A stretch of 35,417 nucleotides of DNA. Source: RYN-417 sp043745485. Lineage in GTDB: Bacteria; Patescibacteriota; Saccharimonadia; Saccharimonadales; JACDBH01. The notes beneath the pieces are model-generated. The model saw only the letters and a list, made by a program, of their open reading frames with translations. It was not told the DNA's origin and searched no databases. This document shows positions 22,792-31,220 of the stretch, piece by piece (the first letter of the stretch is position 1; each line of letters begins with the position of its first letter). The position numbers and the translations under genes were made by a program. The stretch spans positions 1 to 35,417 of the forward strand of contig JAYTSU010000004.1 of the NCBI GenBank assembly GCA_043745485.1, in the 5' to 3' direction.

Positions 22792-25700
22792 ATGAGCGTC
22801 ATTATTATCATCGTCGTGCTGCTTATCATTCTTGCCACGGTTGGCATGTTTTTGTATCTCCATTCCCGCCGTACACTCAGAGAGCAGAAGAACTATGAAC
22901 GGGGACTTAAAATGGTCCCACTCCTTATTCATTTGCCACCGCCAAGCGACGATATAGAGGGTGGTACTCGTGATGTTCGTGATGTAACAGAAGAAAACAT
23001 TTCTAAGGCAATGATCCTTTACAACATCATTGCCGACACTTTTAAAAAGAGCTTTAAGAGTAAGTTTTATGGCCAGCGGCATTTTAGCTTTGAAATAATT
23101 GGCACCAAGGGCTTTGTGCATTTTTATGCTGCCGTACCTGTGAGCATGGTCGACATTGTCCAACAGGCAATTGTTAGCGCATATCCATCGGCTCGCCTTG
23201 AAGAAGTTGCCGAGCATAATATCTTTAGCCCAGTTGGTAAGATGAGTGGCACAATCGGTGGTGAGTTGTCATTGAAGGAAGAATTCTCCTATCCAATCGC
23301 CACCTACCTTGAGCTCAAGCGGGATGCCATGCAGACGCTGCTCAATGCCATGTCAACATTAGATAAAGAAGACGGTGCCGGGATACAGATTATGATGCGC
23401 CCAACTGACAGCTCGTGGCGCAAGAAGTCTACGGCACTCGCCAACAAGAAGCGTAAAGGTGATAAAAAGAAGAGTGGTGGTGGGGCTGCTGTCATGAATC
23501 TTGGTAAAGCGCTGGCGACTGCTCCGTTTAAAGCGCCAGAACACAAGGACGGTAAGCCAGAAGAAAAGCACGAACTTTCTGCACTAGAGCAGTCTTTGAT
23601 TGATGCCATTGAAGATAAAACCCGATACCCAGCTTTTGAAGTTATGATCCGCGTCGTAGCTAGCAGTAACATCTCTCAGCGTGCCCACAGCATCCTTAAT
23701 AATGTCGTTGCCAGCTTTTCCTTATTTGACGCGCCAGGTAAGAATGGTTTTAAATTTACGCCGGCACGTGACATCGAAAGCTTTGTGACCGCATATATTA
23801 TGCGGTTTTTTCCAACCGAGGTTAATCAAAACATTTTAAACTCGGTTGAGTTGGCTGGCATATTCCACTTTCCAGACGAGAAGAGCATTCCTACCAGCCA
23901 GTTAGAGCGTCAGGCTAGCAAGCAAGTTGATGGTCCGCGCAACATCTCTGACAAGGGTATGATGCTTGGGTATAACCTTTTCAGGGGCACCAAGAAGCGC
24001 ATCAACCTTGATCCAGAAGATCGCCGCCGTCATATCTATGCTGTAGGACAAACTGGTACGGGTAAGTCAACCATGCTTGAGAACATGGCGCTCCAAGACA
24101 TGATTGCTGGGGAAGGCTTTGCCTTTATTGATCCACACGGTGATACTGCCGAGCGCTTGCTGGCAATGGTCCCACGGGAACGTACTGAAGACGTTATTTA
24201 TTTTAGCCCAGCCGAGATGGATTATCCGCTTGGACTAAACCTCTTCGAGTTTACCGACGAAGACCAAAAAGACTTCTTGATTCAAGAAACCATCAACATG
24301 CTTTATAAGCTTTATGACCCGCAGCATCAAGGCATCATTGGGCCACGTTACGAAAGTCTCTTCCGCAATGCAGCACTCACCATTATGGCTGACCCCGGTG
24401 GTGGCACCTTCATCGACATTCCAAAACTCTTTAACGACAATCAGTATGTCCAGCAGAAGCTCCAACATGTAACCGACCCAACAGTTAGGGACTTCTGGCT
24501 CAAAGAAATGCCAGCATCACAACGCAGTAACGAGTTCGGTGAAGTAAAAAGCTGGTTTGTGAGCAAGTTCGGCGCCTTTTTAAGCAACACCATGATGCGT
24601 AATATAATTGGTCAGACCAAGAGCGCATTCGACATGCGTGACGTTATGGACAATAAGAAGATTTTGCTCGTAAACCTCAGTAAGGGTCGGACAGGTGAGT
24701 TGAACTCCAAGCTGCTCGGTATGATTTTTGTTATGAAGTTCCAGGCAGCGGCTATGAGTAGGGCCAATATACCAGAGAATGAGCGCGTGGACTTTAGTCT
24801 GTATGTTGATGAGTTCCAGAACTTTAGTACCGACAGCTTTGCAACCATCTTGAGTGAGGCTCGAAAATATCACCTCAACCTCATCGTTGCCAACCAATTT
24901 ACAACCCAGCTAACAGATGAAATCCGCGATGCAGTCTTTGGAAACATTGGTACGGTTATTAGCTTCCGCGTTGGTACCAATGACGCTGAATTCTTGGCCA
25001 AATACTTTGCCCCAGTTTTTGACAGCAGCGACCTCCAGCGTGTGCCAAATCACAATGCTATTGTCCGCATGCTTATCGGCGGTGTACCAAGTCAGGCATT
25101 TAGCATGGCTAGTTTGCCACCACTTGGCAAAGAAAACACCCATCTGTTTAATGCCCTTAAGCAGTTGAGTGCCGCCAAGTATGGGCGTCCCCGTGCGCAA
25201 GTTGAGGCTGAGATTTTTGAACGCCTCAAAACCAATGAGCCACCTAAGCCCGCTTTTGGCAGTTCGCCGTTTGGTGCAGCCCCAGTAGCACCCGCCAACG
25301 GGGCACTCCCAAGTGCACAAAGCCCATTTGGTAATGCACCGGCTCCCGTTGCCCAGGCGGCCGCAAAGCCTGCATCTTTGCTTGACGACTGGCTCAGCCG
25401 CCGTAATAACCAACCAGCTCGTCCAATCGTGACACCGCAACCTTTTGGCGCTGCTCCAGCGACACCTACTGCACCTGCTACACCAGCTCCTGATGAAATG
25501 CCTGCAGCGCCGGCCGTTCCACAACCACCTATGCCACCCAATCCGTTTGGTATACCGGCTTCAGCTCCTACGCTGAATAATGCAATTCCGAATCCGTTTA
25601 CTCATAACCCAAGTCAACCTTCAACAGCGCCGGCGCCTGCTCAGTTTCCGACCATATCTCCGGCAATTGCTTCTGGAGATAATGCAGCGCTCACACAACC

Positions 25701-25974
25701 TGCCACACAAGTTCTGCCAACTGACTCAGTACCAGCTCCTACTACAGTTGTAACTCCTGCGCATCAAGCGGCATTTATGGCTGAGCCAGGCAAGAACATT
25801 ACGAGCAATGAGATCGAGCAGCAGGAGGTCGCCAATATAGCCAAAGAACTTAGGCAGGGGCTTAGTGAAAGCAAGGCAGCGGCACCAAAGGATCCTAGCC
25901 ACCTACAGACCGGCGACACTATATTTATCGACCAAGACGGCAATATGACCAATCAAGCTGGTGCTGCGCCTTAG
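22792..25974 (+). CDS. VirD4/HerA-like membrane ATPase with Pro-rich C-terminal tail
   Basis: 1,060 aa. One N-terminal transmembrane helix (residues 2-22, 'IIIIVVLLIILATVGMFLYL') precedes a ~390-residue domain like the DUF8128-type N-terminal part of CPR conjugation ATPases. The RecA-like motor has Walker A 'GQTGTGKST' (419-427) and Walker B 'SLYVDEFQNF' (Asp673, Glu674), with 'ANQFTTQL' and 'ISFRVGTNDAEFLAKYF' as in type IV coupling proteins and HerA/FtsK-like translocases. Residues ~810-1005 are a long Pro/Ala-rich, probably disordered tail with repeated 'NPFG' or 'PFGAAP' pieces, followed by a short helix. It should move DNA or protein across the membrane. SD GGAG precedes the ATG. Confidence 0.88.
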   Translation: MSVIIIIVVLLIILATVGMFLYLHSRRTLREQKNYERGLKMVPLLIHLPPPSDDIEGGTRDVRDVTEENISKAMILYNIIADTFKKSFKSKFYGQRHFSFEIIGTKGFVHFYAAVPVSMVDIVQQAIVSAYPSARLEEVAEHNIFSPVGKMSGTIGGELSLKEEFSYPIATYLELKRDAMQTLLNAMSTLDKEDGAGIQIMMRPTDSSWRKKSTALANKKRKGDKKKSGGGAAVMNLGKALATAPFKAPEHKDGKPEEKHELSALEQSLIDAIEDKTRYPAFEVMIRVVASSNISQRAHSILNNVVASFSLFDAPGKNGFKFTPARDIESFVTAYIMRFFPTEVNQNILNSVELAGIFHFPDEKSIPTSQLERQASKQVDGPRNISDKGMMLGYNLFRGTKKRINLDPEDRRRHIYAVGQTGTGKSTMLENMALQDMIAGEGFAFIDPHGDTAERLLAMVPRERTEDVIYFSPAEMDYPLGLNLFEFTDEDQKDFLIQETINMLYKLYDPQHQGIIGPRYESLFRNAALTIMADPGGGTFIDIPKLFNDNQYVQQKLQHVTDPTVRDFWLKEMPASQRSNEFGEVKSWFVSKFGAFLSNTMMRNIIGQTKSAFDMRDVMDNKKILLVNLSKGRTGELNSKLLGMIFVMKFQAAAMSRANIPENERVDFSLYVDEFQNFSTDSFATILSEARKYHLNLIVANQFTTQLTDEIRDAVFGNIGTVISFRVGTNDAEFLAKYFAPVFDSSDLQRVPNHNAIVRMLIGGVPSQAFSMASLPPLGKENTHLFNALKQLSAAKYGRPRAQVEAEIFERLKTNEPPKPAFGSSPFGAAPVAPANGALPSAQSPFGNAPAPVAQAAAKPASLLDDWLSRRNNQPARPIVTPQPFGAAPATPTAPATPAPDEMPAAPAVPQPPMPPNPFGIPASAPTLNNAIPNPFTHNPSQPSTAPAPAQFPTISPAIASGDNAALTQPATQVLPTDSVPAPTTVVTPAHQAAFMAEPGKNITSNEIEQQEVANIAKELRQGLSESKAAAPKDPSHLQTGDTIFIDQDGNMTNQAGAAP

Positions 25975-26012
25975 ATGGCCTATACAACGGCCACAGACCT
26001 ACGCACCACTGA

Positions 26013-26594
26013 CTAGTGAGATTTGCGGTGAGCCAAGCGGAGAGCGCCTTCAACCAGCAAGCCAATACCAAAGCCAGCTGCAAAAAGCATGACAAAAAAC
26101 AAGAAATTATACTGGTATCCATAATGTTTGGTTAGCCACAAGTACACAGAACTGCCAACAAAAGCAAAGATGGCTCCAGTAAGAAAACCTGACGGGCGGG
26201 CAATGGTCTTGCCAGCTACCTCTGATACTGCATCAACAGTTTGGTTGTGAATAACCTTGCTTAATACTCGTTCGGTTGGCTTTAGGTCTTTGCGAACACT
26301 CTGAAGCGTCCGCCTGTACTTAATGTTCTTGAGGTCTGCATTAACCAACAGGGGAGCATCGGGCTCTTCGACCGACTCTTCTTGACTCAGGGTCATCTCT
26401 TCGGAGGACTGAGACTTATCTAAAGCTTCAGCCCGGATATCTTCCAGAGTTTCTTTGACCTTTTCGGCGTGTGCCTGCTCGGACTCGCGGCCTTTTTCAG
26501 CCAGCTTCTCCAAAATCTCTTTGCTGTGGTCTTCTAGCTCATGACCACCCCGTTCTTGTTCGTGGCTATGATGTTTGTAGACTTTTTCTCCCAT
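26013..26594 (-). CDS. two-TM membrane protein with charged coiled-coil N-terminus
   Basis: 193 aa from the ATG at 26594 (MGEKVYKHH). A longer reading frame to 26681 is open, but the SD GGAGG sits just before this ATG inside the end of the upstream gene, and the stop of that gene is 1 base away (TAA-T-ATG), so translation is coupled. Residues ~5-110 are highly charged and helical ('HSKEILEKLAEKGRESEQAH'). Two membrane segments lie at ~135-155 and ~163-182 ('FLTGAIFAFVGSSVYLWL', 'FLFFVMLFAAGFGIGLLV'), with a short basic tail. Function is unknown; it may support display of the coupled surface protein. Confidence 0.75.
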   Translation of the reverse strand: MGEKVYKHHSHEQERGGHELEDHSKEILEKLAEKGRESEQAHAEKVKETLEDIRAEALDKSQSSEEMTLSQEESVEEPDAPLLVNADLKNIKYRRTLQSVRKDLKPTERVLSKVIHNQTVDAVSEVAGKTIARPSGFLTGAIFAFVGSSVYLWLTKHYGYQYNFLFFVMLFAAGFGIGLLVEGALRLAHRKSH

Positions 26595-26595
26595 A

Positions 26596-28584
26596 TTAGA
26601 ACCCTCCTCCCATTGAATATTCGACGCGCACCAGGTCCAGCTCCTTAGCGAGCAAGCGTGATCGGTAGAAGAAGTAGGCAACGACGACCATCATGACCGC
26701 ACCAATCATCACACTGGTTCCAGGACCGGTGTTAGGCAGGGTAGTAGCCAAGTATTCGGCCGTCTTTGCCGGTGGGCAGTTGATTGGGATCGATACTTCG
26801 TCACCATACTTGTTACTGATGACACAGTCATAGCTAGTTGTGAGCTGACTTGGTTGGTTGGTGGTAGGGATAGGATTCTTAACGGTCACGCGGAATTTCT
26901 TAACCATTGTGCTGTTTGCCTTAACGGTCTGACCTGTCCAGTTGACTGTCTTGGCGCCGCTATCAAAGCTGCCACCTTGTTGCGTAAAGAAGCTGGTGTC
27001 GAGGTCAGTATATTCCAGCACATCACCAATGGAGTCACTGATAGTGTAGTTAGCGCGGTCGTAATTGTAACTATTGTGGATAGCGATACTGTATTCAATA
27101 ACATCGCCAGCGTTGGCTTTTGTTTTCTCGGTATCTGTTTGGTTAAGCTTTTGGCTTATGTTCTGAGCTGACTTGCTTGGTGTAAGCGGCTGATCTGGCT
27201 TTGTCTCGACATCGGCTACACATGTCGCAGTGTGGCTGTCGGCTTTGTTGGTGCCGATGTAATAATTCACCGTGGCGGTAGCACTATAGTTGCCGTCGGC
27301 ATAGGTATGCTTAACTACATCTGTATAGGTAACATTGTTGTTGATCTTATTTGTCTTATCACCAAAGTTATATGCATAACTTACAACATGTGTTAGTGGT
27401 TCATAGCTTGAAGTAGCGGTTGTAGTTAGCGTACTTTCCTTAGTTGTACGGTTTATATCTGACTGCGTAAGAGTACAGACAACTACAGGGTGACAACGGC
27501 TGTCCGTTGCTGGCAATGAGGCGTCGTTTACACATGGTACGATCACGTTTACACATAATGCTTGGGCATCGGTGCTTACTGAAGGAGCGTTGCTAGCGGA
27601 TAGGCTGGCTGCATTGCAGATAATCTGGCCGTTTGGTACGGTATCTTTAAGCTTAACTGTTAAGACCGCTGCAGTCTTCCAGCTACCGTCTGTGTAGGCT
27701 ACAGATCCAAGGTTAATACTGCCTACCTTACCGTTTAGAGCAAAATTTGCTGTAGAGTTTACTAATATATAGTGGTCGAGGTCAAAGTTGTCCGTAAGTA
27801 CGACGTTTTCGGCATTAGCGGAGCCGGCGACAGAGTTACGATACTCGAAGCGGTAGGTATATGTATCACCAGGCTTCAGGGTACGGTTTGGTTCGTCGAT
27901 GGTTTTACGCACATCTACGGCAGGATTCAAGAGTGGAGTTGGAGTAGGTGTCGGAGTAGGAGTAGGTGTTGGTGTTGGGGTTGGCTGGAGTGGTGGGTGT
28001 ACTTGGGTGTAATTACCACAGGTCATCAATATCCAGAACTTACTGCCGTCGGGCTTAACACCTTCAAAAGCGTTATAATTGTTGGTTGGGTTGACGATGT
28101 CCCATGCCTTGAGGTTACGTACATAGATTGTTGTAGTGCCGATAATAACGGGGAATTCGCTATCTTTGTATTCTTGCTTAATGCTGCCCGCTTTACTAAC
28201 TGCAGACAGTGACGTCCGACCAGTTGTCCAGAGATCGTCGGCACCACTGTTGATGCTGACGGGTTGTGACAGATTGACAATCTCATCACGTGTGACGCCA
28301 AAACGGCTATAGATTGCTTGAATGTCACTGCTCGGATTGTCCCAAGCAGCCAAGACCTGTTGTTTGGTGCTAAAACCATTTGGAGCGATGTAATCAGTAC
28401 TGTAAGCCAGCGATTTCTGGGGTGGGGCGAGTACCGCAAACATCTGAATAACCATGGCGAGAGCCATAAACAAAAAGCCCAATCGGCGGATGGCTTGTTC
28501 CTGCTTAAGGCGTTTGGTATAAAAACTCACTTGTCCGAGGAGGCTCGGATTAAATGGTAGATTGCTGATGAGTTTTTTAAACAT
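26596..28584 (-). CDS. DUF11-type surface protein with LPxTG-like sorting signal
   Basis: 662 aa. The N-terminus is cytoplasmic-basic, then a hydrophobic export segment near residues 36-52 ('LGFLFMALAMVIQMFAVLAPP'). Residues ~60-190 are a globular head, then a (Pro-Thr) linker, a first DUF11 domain ('DVRKTIDEPNRTLKPGDTYTYR'), a Cys-bearing PKD-like domain ('YAYNFGDKTN', 'HTYADGNYSATATVNY') and a second DUF11 domain ('ANAGDVIEYSIAIHNSYNYD'). The end has LPNTG at 616-620, a transmembrane helix and a basic stretch, the layout of sortase substrates, but the tail after the helix is about 22 residues, longer than usual. No sortase gene is in the window. It is probably displayed on the cell surface. 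Confidence 0.85.
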   Translation of the reverse strand: MFKKLISNLPFNPSLLGQVSFYTKRLKQEQAIRRLGFLFMALAMVIQMFAVLAPPQKSLAYSTDYIAPNGFSTKQQVLAAWDNPSSDIQAIYSRFGVTRDEIVNLSQPVSINSGADDLWTTGRTSLSAVSKAGSIKQEYKDSEFPVIIGTTTIYVRNLKAWDIVNPTNNYNAFEGVKPDGSKFWILMTCGNYTQVHPPLQPTPTPTPTPTPTPTPTPLLNPAVDVRKTIDEPNRTLKPGDTYTYRFEYRNSVAGSANAENVVLTDNFDLDHYILVNSTANFALNGKVGSINLGSVAYTDGSWKTAAVLTVKLKDTVPNGQIICNAASLSASNAPSVSTDAQALCVNVIVPCVNDASLPATDSRCHPVVVCTLTQSDINRTTKESTLTTTATSSYEPLTHVVSYAYNFGDKTNKINNNVTYTDVVKHTYADGNYSATATVNYYIGTNKADSHTATCVADVETKPDQPLTPSKSAQNISQKLNQTDTEKTKANAGDVIEYSIAIHNSYNYDRANYTISDSIGDVLEYTDLDTSFFTQQGGSFDSGAKTVNWTGQTVKANSTMVKKFRVTVKNPIPTTNQPSQLTTSYDCVISNKYGDEVSIPINCPPAKTAEYLATTLPNTGPGTSVMIGAVMMVVVAYFFYRSRLLAKELDLVRVEYSMGGGF
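27934..27983 (-). repeat. Pro-Thr codon repeat
   Basis: A run of alternating Pro and Thr codons encodes a flexible linker between the head and the first DUF11 domain. Third bases vary (CCA/CCC/CCG, ACT/ACC/ACA), so it is not a simple hexanucleotide slippage tract. Confidence 0.75.
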
Positions 28585-28613
28585 TTTGTGTCCAGCTTTT
28601 TTGTTATTTTTAG

Positions 28614-28697
28614 TTGATAAATAAAGTGTTCGTGCTTATTTAATCATAACCGTTGATAAAAATACAAGTTATTTATCAAGGATATATGTTTTGATAA
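28614..28697. promoter_or_regulatory. cluster of four TTGATAA heptamers between divergent genes
   Basis: TTGATAA occurs at 28614-28620, 28653-28659 and 28691-28697, and inverted (TTATCAA) at 28673-28679. The inner pair makes a hairpin. The spacing is 39, 20 and 18 bases. The position upstream of the surface-protein gene and of the gyrB unit suggests a binding-site array. Confidence 0.35.
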
Positions 28698-28706
28698 TAC
28701 GGTTTT

Positions 28707-28734
28707 GTTACTTTAAATATAATATCAAAGTAAC
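28707..28734. promoter_or_regulatory. 28-base palindrome
   Basis: GTTACTTT (28707-28714) and AAAGTAAC (28727-28734) flank the inner half-sites ATAT/ATAT. It is an operator-like dyad without a T-run. A further inverted repeat, TAAAACAAC (28788-28796) with GTTGTTTTA (28821-28829), follows. Confidence 0.4.
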
Positions 28735-28863
28735 AGTGGTGAGGGCATCCTGACCGTTTTAGAGGGCCTTAGACGTGCTATTGGATGTAAAACAACAAAC
28801 ATCCGTTCAAACAGTAAAACGTTGTTTTATCAGTTAAGATTAACGTTAAATGTCTACTACCCA

Positions 28864-28892
28864 TTGCAGAAATGCCAGTTTCGGTTTATACT
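28864..28892 (+). promoter_or_regulatory. promoter of the gyrB unit
   Basis: TTGCAG (28864-28869), 17 bases, TATACT (28887-28892). Transcription should begin near 28900, about 20 bases before the SD-like AGAGGGG of the small upstream ORF. Confidence 0.65.
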
Positions 28893-28935
28893 ATTAACAG
28901 ATTGATGACAGGGTTTTAAAGAGGGGAAATGACAC

Positions 28936-29100
28936 GTGGCTAAAGATTTACTCATGTTTGGAAGCTTGGAGCAAAAACTTATTAGTTCTGAGCGAAAAGC
29001 ACAGAGAACGACAAGAGGTAGAGAGTACTACATCGCGAAGTTCTCTGTAGCTTTGCAGCCAGAAATAACTGTTTTTGAACAAGGAGCCAAGCATGAGTAA
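28936..29100 (+). CDS. possible 54-aa protein overlapping the gyrB start
   Basis: GTG start with SD-like AGAGGGG ahead (28919-28925). The peptide begins (V/M)AKDLLMFGSLEQKL and contains 'SERKAQRTTRGREYYIAKFSV', a plausible mixed-charge composition. The stop TAA (29098-29100) overlaps the gyrB ATG by 8 bases, and the gyrB SD lies inside the frame, which would give translational coupling. It may instead be a leader without a functional product. I do not recognise it. Confidence 0.45.
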   Translation: MAKDLLMFGSLEQKLISSERKAQRTTRGREYYIAKFSVALQPEITVFEQGAKHE

Positions 29101-31060
29101 ATCTTCCAAAGAGTCCGATTATAGTTCTGATGCTATTCAAGTGCTTGAGGGGTTGGAGCCAGTTCGTAAGCGTCCTGGTATGTACATTGGTGGCACAGGT
29201 ACTGAGGGTCTGCATCACCTCATTAAAGAAATTGCCGATAATTCTATAGACGAAGCGATTGCTGGGCATGCGACCAAAGTGGTTGTAACTATGTTGCCAA
29301 ACAATGGTATTAAGGTTGAAGATGATGGTCGTGGCATCCCCGTTGATAAGATGGCCAAGACCGGTCTGTCGGCCCTAGAAACAGTGCTGACAGTGCTGCA
29401 CGCTGGTGGTAAGTTTGGCGGTGGTGGTTATAAAGTTTCTTCTGGTCTTCACGGGGTGGGATCGAGTGTAGTTAACGCGTTGTCAAACGAACTACACGCT
29501 GAAGTACGCCGTCAAGGTCATGTCTATCGACAGAGTTATCACCGCGGTGCACCTGATAGCCCTATCAAGAAGGGCGAAGCAACAGACCAAACGGGCACAA
29601 GCATCACGTTTTATCCTGATGACAGCATTTTTAAGGAGATGGAAGACTTTAGTTATGACTGGGTTGTAGACTATCTCCGCCACCAGTCATATCTGACCAA
29701 GGGTATTAAGACCACCGTTATCGACGAACGAACTGGTGAGCGTCAGAGCTTTTATTTTGAAGGCGGTATCCAAAGTTATGTTCGTCACCTCAACATGGGC
29801 AAAGAAACTGTTGGCGACAAAGTGTTTTATGTCGAAAAGGAAATTGGAGACGGTGTTGTTGAAATTGCCTTGCAGTACAACGACACTTTTAACGAATTAG
29901 TGAAGCCGTTCGCAAACAATGTACTGACGCCAGACGGTGGTACGCACCTGGTCGGTTTCCGCACTGCATTGACCCGCGTTATCAATGACTACGGCCGCAA
30001 GCAGGGTATCATCAAAGAAAAGGACGAAAACCTTAGCGGCGAAGACACACGCGAAGGACTGACCGCTGTAATTCTCGTCAAAATTCCTGACCCGCAGTTT
30101 GAAGGCCAAACAAAGAACAAGCTTGGCAACCCAGAAGTACGTGGTTATGTAGAAAAAGTTTTCGCTGAATATCTTAACTATTATCTTGAAGAAAATCCGG
30201 CAATTGGACGGCTTATTGTAGGAAAAGCAACAATTGCAGCTCGTGCCCGTAAGGCTGCCCGCGCAGCTCGTGAGAATATTATCCGCAAAGGTGCTTTGGA
30301 CGGTTCGGGTCTCCCCGGTAAACTTGCTGACTGTGCCACCAAAGACCGCAGCCAGGCTGAACTCTACATTGTGGAAGGCAACTCAGCCGGTGGATCTGCC
30401 AAGGAAGGACGTAACAGCCAGTTCCAAGCTATTTTGCCGCTCCGTGGTAAAGTTCTCAACGTTGAACGCGCCCGCCTGGACAAAATGCTTGCTAACCAAG
30501 AAATCCTGAACCTTATAAAGGCCATGGGTGTGGGAATTGCCGAGCAGTTTGATATGGAAGGGCTCCGTTATGAGCGCATCATTATAATGACCGATGCCGA
30601 TGTCGACGGTTCACACATTCGTACGCTGCTTATGACGTTGTTCTATAGACACATGTACCCAATTATCGAAGGTGGGCACTTATATGCCGCCCAGCCACCG
30701 CTGTTTGCCATCATGCAGGGCAAGAAGCGTGAGTATGCATACACCGACGAAGAGCGTGACAGCATCATCGACCGTCTAATCGCTGAGCGCAAAGCAAAAG
30801 GTGTCAAGATGGAAGACACGGACGACCGTATTAAGCAGGCAGGCGTTCAGATTGCGCGCTATAAAGGACTTGGCGAAATGAATGCCGAGCAGCTTTGGGA
30901 AACCACTATGGACCCTGTTAACCGCGTTCTGGTACAAGTGAAGGTAGCCGATGCTGAAAAAGCCGACGCTATATTCAACAAGCTGATGGGGTCAGAAGTG
31001 GAACCACGGAAGAACTTTATTCAGACCAACGCTAAGTTCGTAAAGGAATTGGACGTATGA
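29093..31060 (+). CDS. gyrB: DNA gyrase subunit B
   Basis: 655 aa from ATG 29093 with SD AAGGAG (29081-29086); a TTG six codons upstream is in frame but has no SD. The GHKL ATPase has 'EIADNSIDEA', 'DDGRGIPVD' and 'GLHGVGSSVVNALS'. The TOPRIM domain has 'EGNSAGGSAKEGRN' and 'TDADVDGSHIRTLL' (metal-binding Asp residues), and the C-terminal 'RYKGLGEMNAEQLWETTMDP' is complete. The length is typical for GyrB without a proteobacterial insert. It partners with GyrA, encoded two genes downstream, to introduce negative supercoils. It ends in TGA, which shows that UGA is a stop in this genome. Confidence 0.98.
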   Translation: MSKSSKESDYSSDAIQVLEGLEPVRKRPGMYIGGTGTEGLHHLIKEIADNSIDEAIAGHATKVVVTMLPNNGIKVEDDGRGIPVDKMAKTGLSALETVLTVLHAGGKFGGGGYKVSSGLHGVGSSVVNALSNELHAEVRRQGHVYRQSYHRGAPDSPIKKGEATDQTGTSITFYPDDSIFKEMEDFSYDWVVDYLRHQSYLTKGIKTTVIDERTGERQSFYFEGGIQSYVRHLNMGKETVGDKVFYVEKEIGDGVVEIALQYNDTFNELVKPFANNVLTPDGGTHLVGFRTALTRVINDYGRKQGIIKEKDENLSGEDTREGLTAVILVKIPDPQFEGQTKNKLGNPEVRGYVEKVFAEYLNYYLEENPAIGRLIVGKATIAARARKAARAARENIIRKGALDGSGLPGKLADCATKDRSQAELYIVEGNSAGGSAKEGRNSQFQAILPLRGKVLNVERARLDKMLANQEILNLIKAMGVGIAEQFDMEGLRYERIIIMTDADVDGSHIRTLLMTLFYRHMYPIIEGGHLYAAQPPLFAIMQGKKREYAYTDEERDSIIDRLIAERKAKGVKMEDTDDRIKQAGVQIARYKGLGEMNAEQLWETTMDPVNRVLVQVKVADAEKADAIFNKLMGSEVEPRKNFIQTNAKFVKELDV

Positions 31061-31063
31061 GCA

Positions 31064-31180
31064 GGTTTACGCACGTGGCACATTCTGCCCGAATTCCTGT
31101 GCTCCGATGCTCACCGTATCTTAAGTACGCCTCCGCTTCGGTGCTCAGAATTCGAACAGACTGCATTCACGTGCGAAACC
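31064..31180 (+). repeat. dispersed hairpin element, copy 3 (between gyrB and the 31221 gene)
   Basis: 117 bases, starting 3 bases after the gyrB stop. The outer arm GGTTTACGCACGTG (31064-31077) pairs with the last 13 bases with one bulged A. GCACA follows at 31078 and TGCA is at 31162-31165. The core GCTCCGATGCTC, CGTATCTTAAGTACG, CCTCCGCTTCGGTGCTC aligns with copy 2 over its full length and with copies 1 and 4 at the tip. It ends 30 bases before the SD of the next gene. Confidence 0.75.
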
Positions 31181-31220
31181 CGTTAACAACCAATGCAAAA
31201 GGATTTGAAGGAGCTGTAAG

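Noticed and set aside
26595..26681. N-terminal extension of the two-TM protein
   Set aside because: It would lie within the coding end of the upstream surface protein in another frame; the SD and TAA-T-ATG junction point to the start at 26594.
29093..31060. Recoding of UGA as glycine
   Set aside because: gyrB ends at TGA in the right place for its family, the 21739 gene also ends in TGA, and no conserved gene has an internal TGA.
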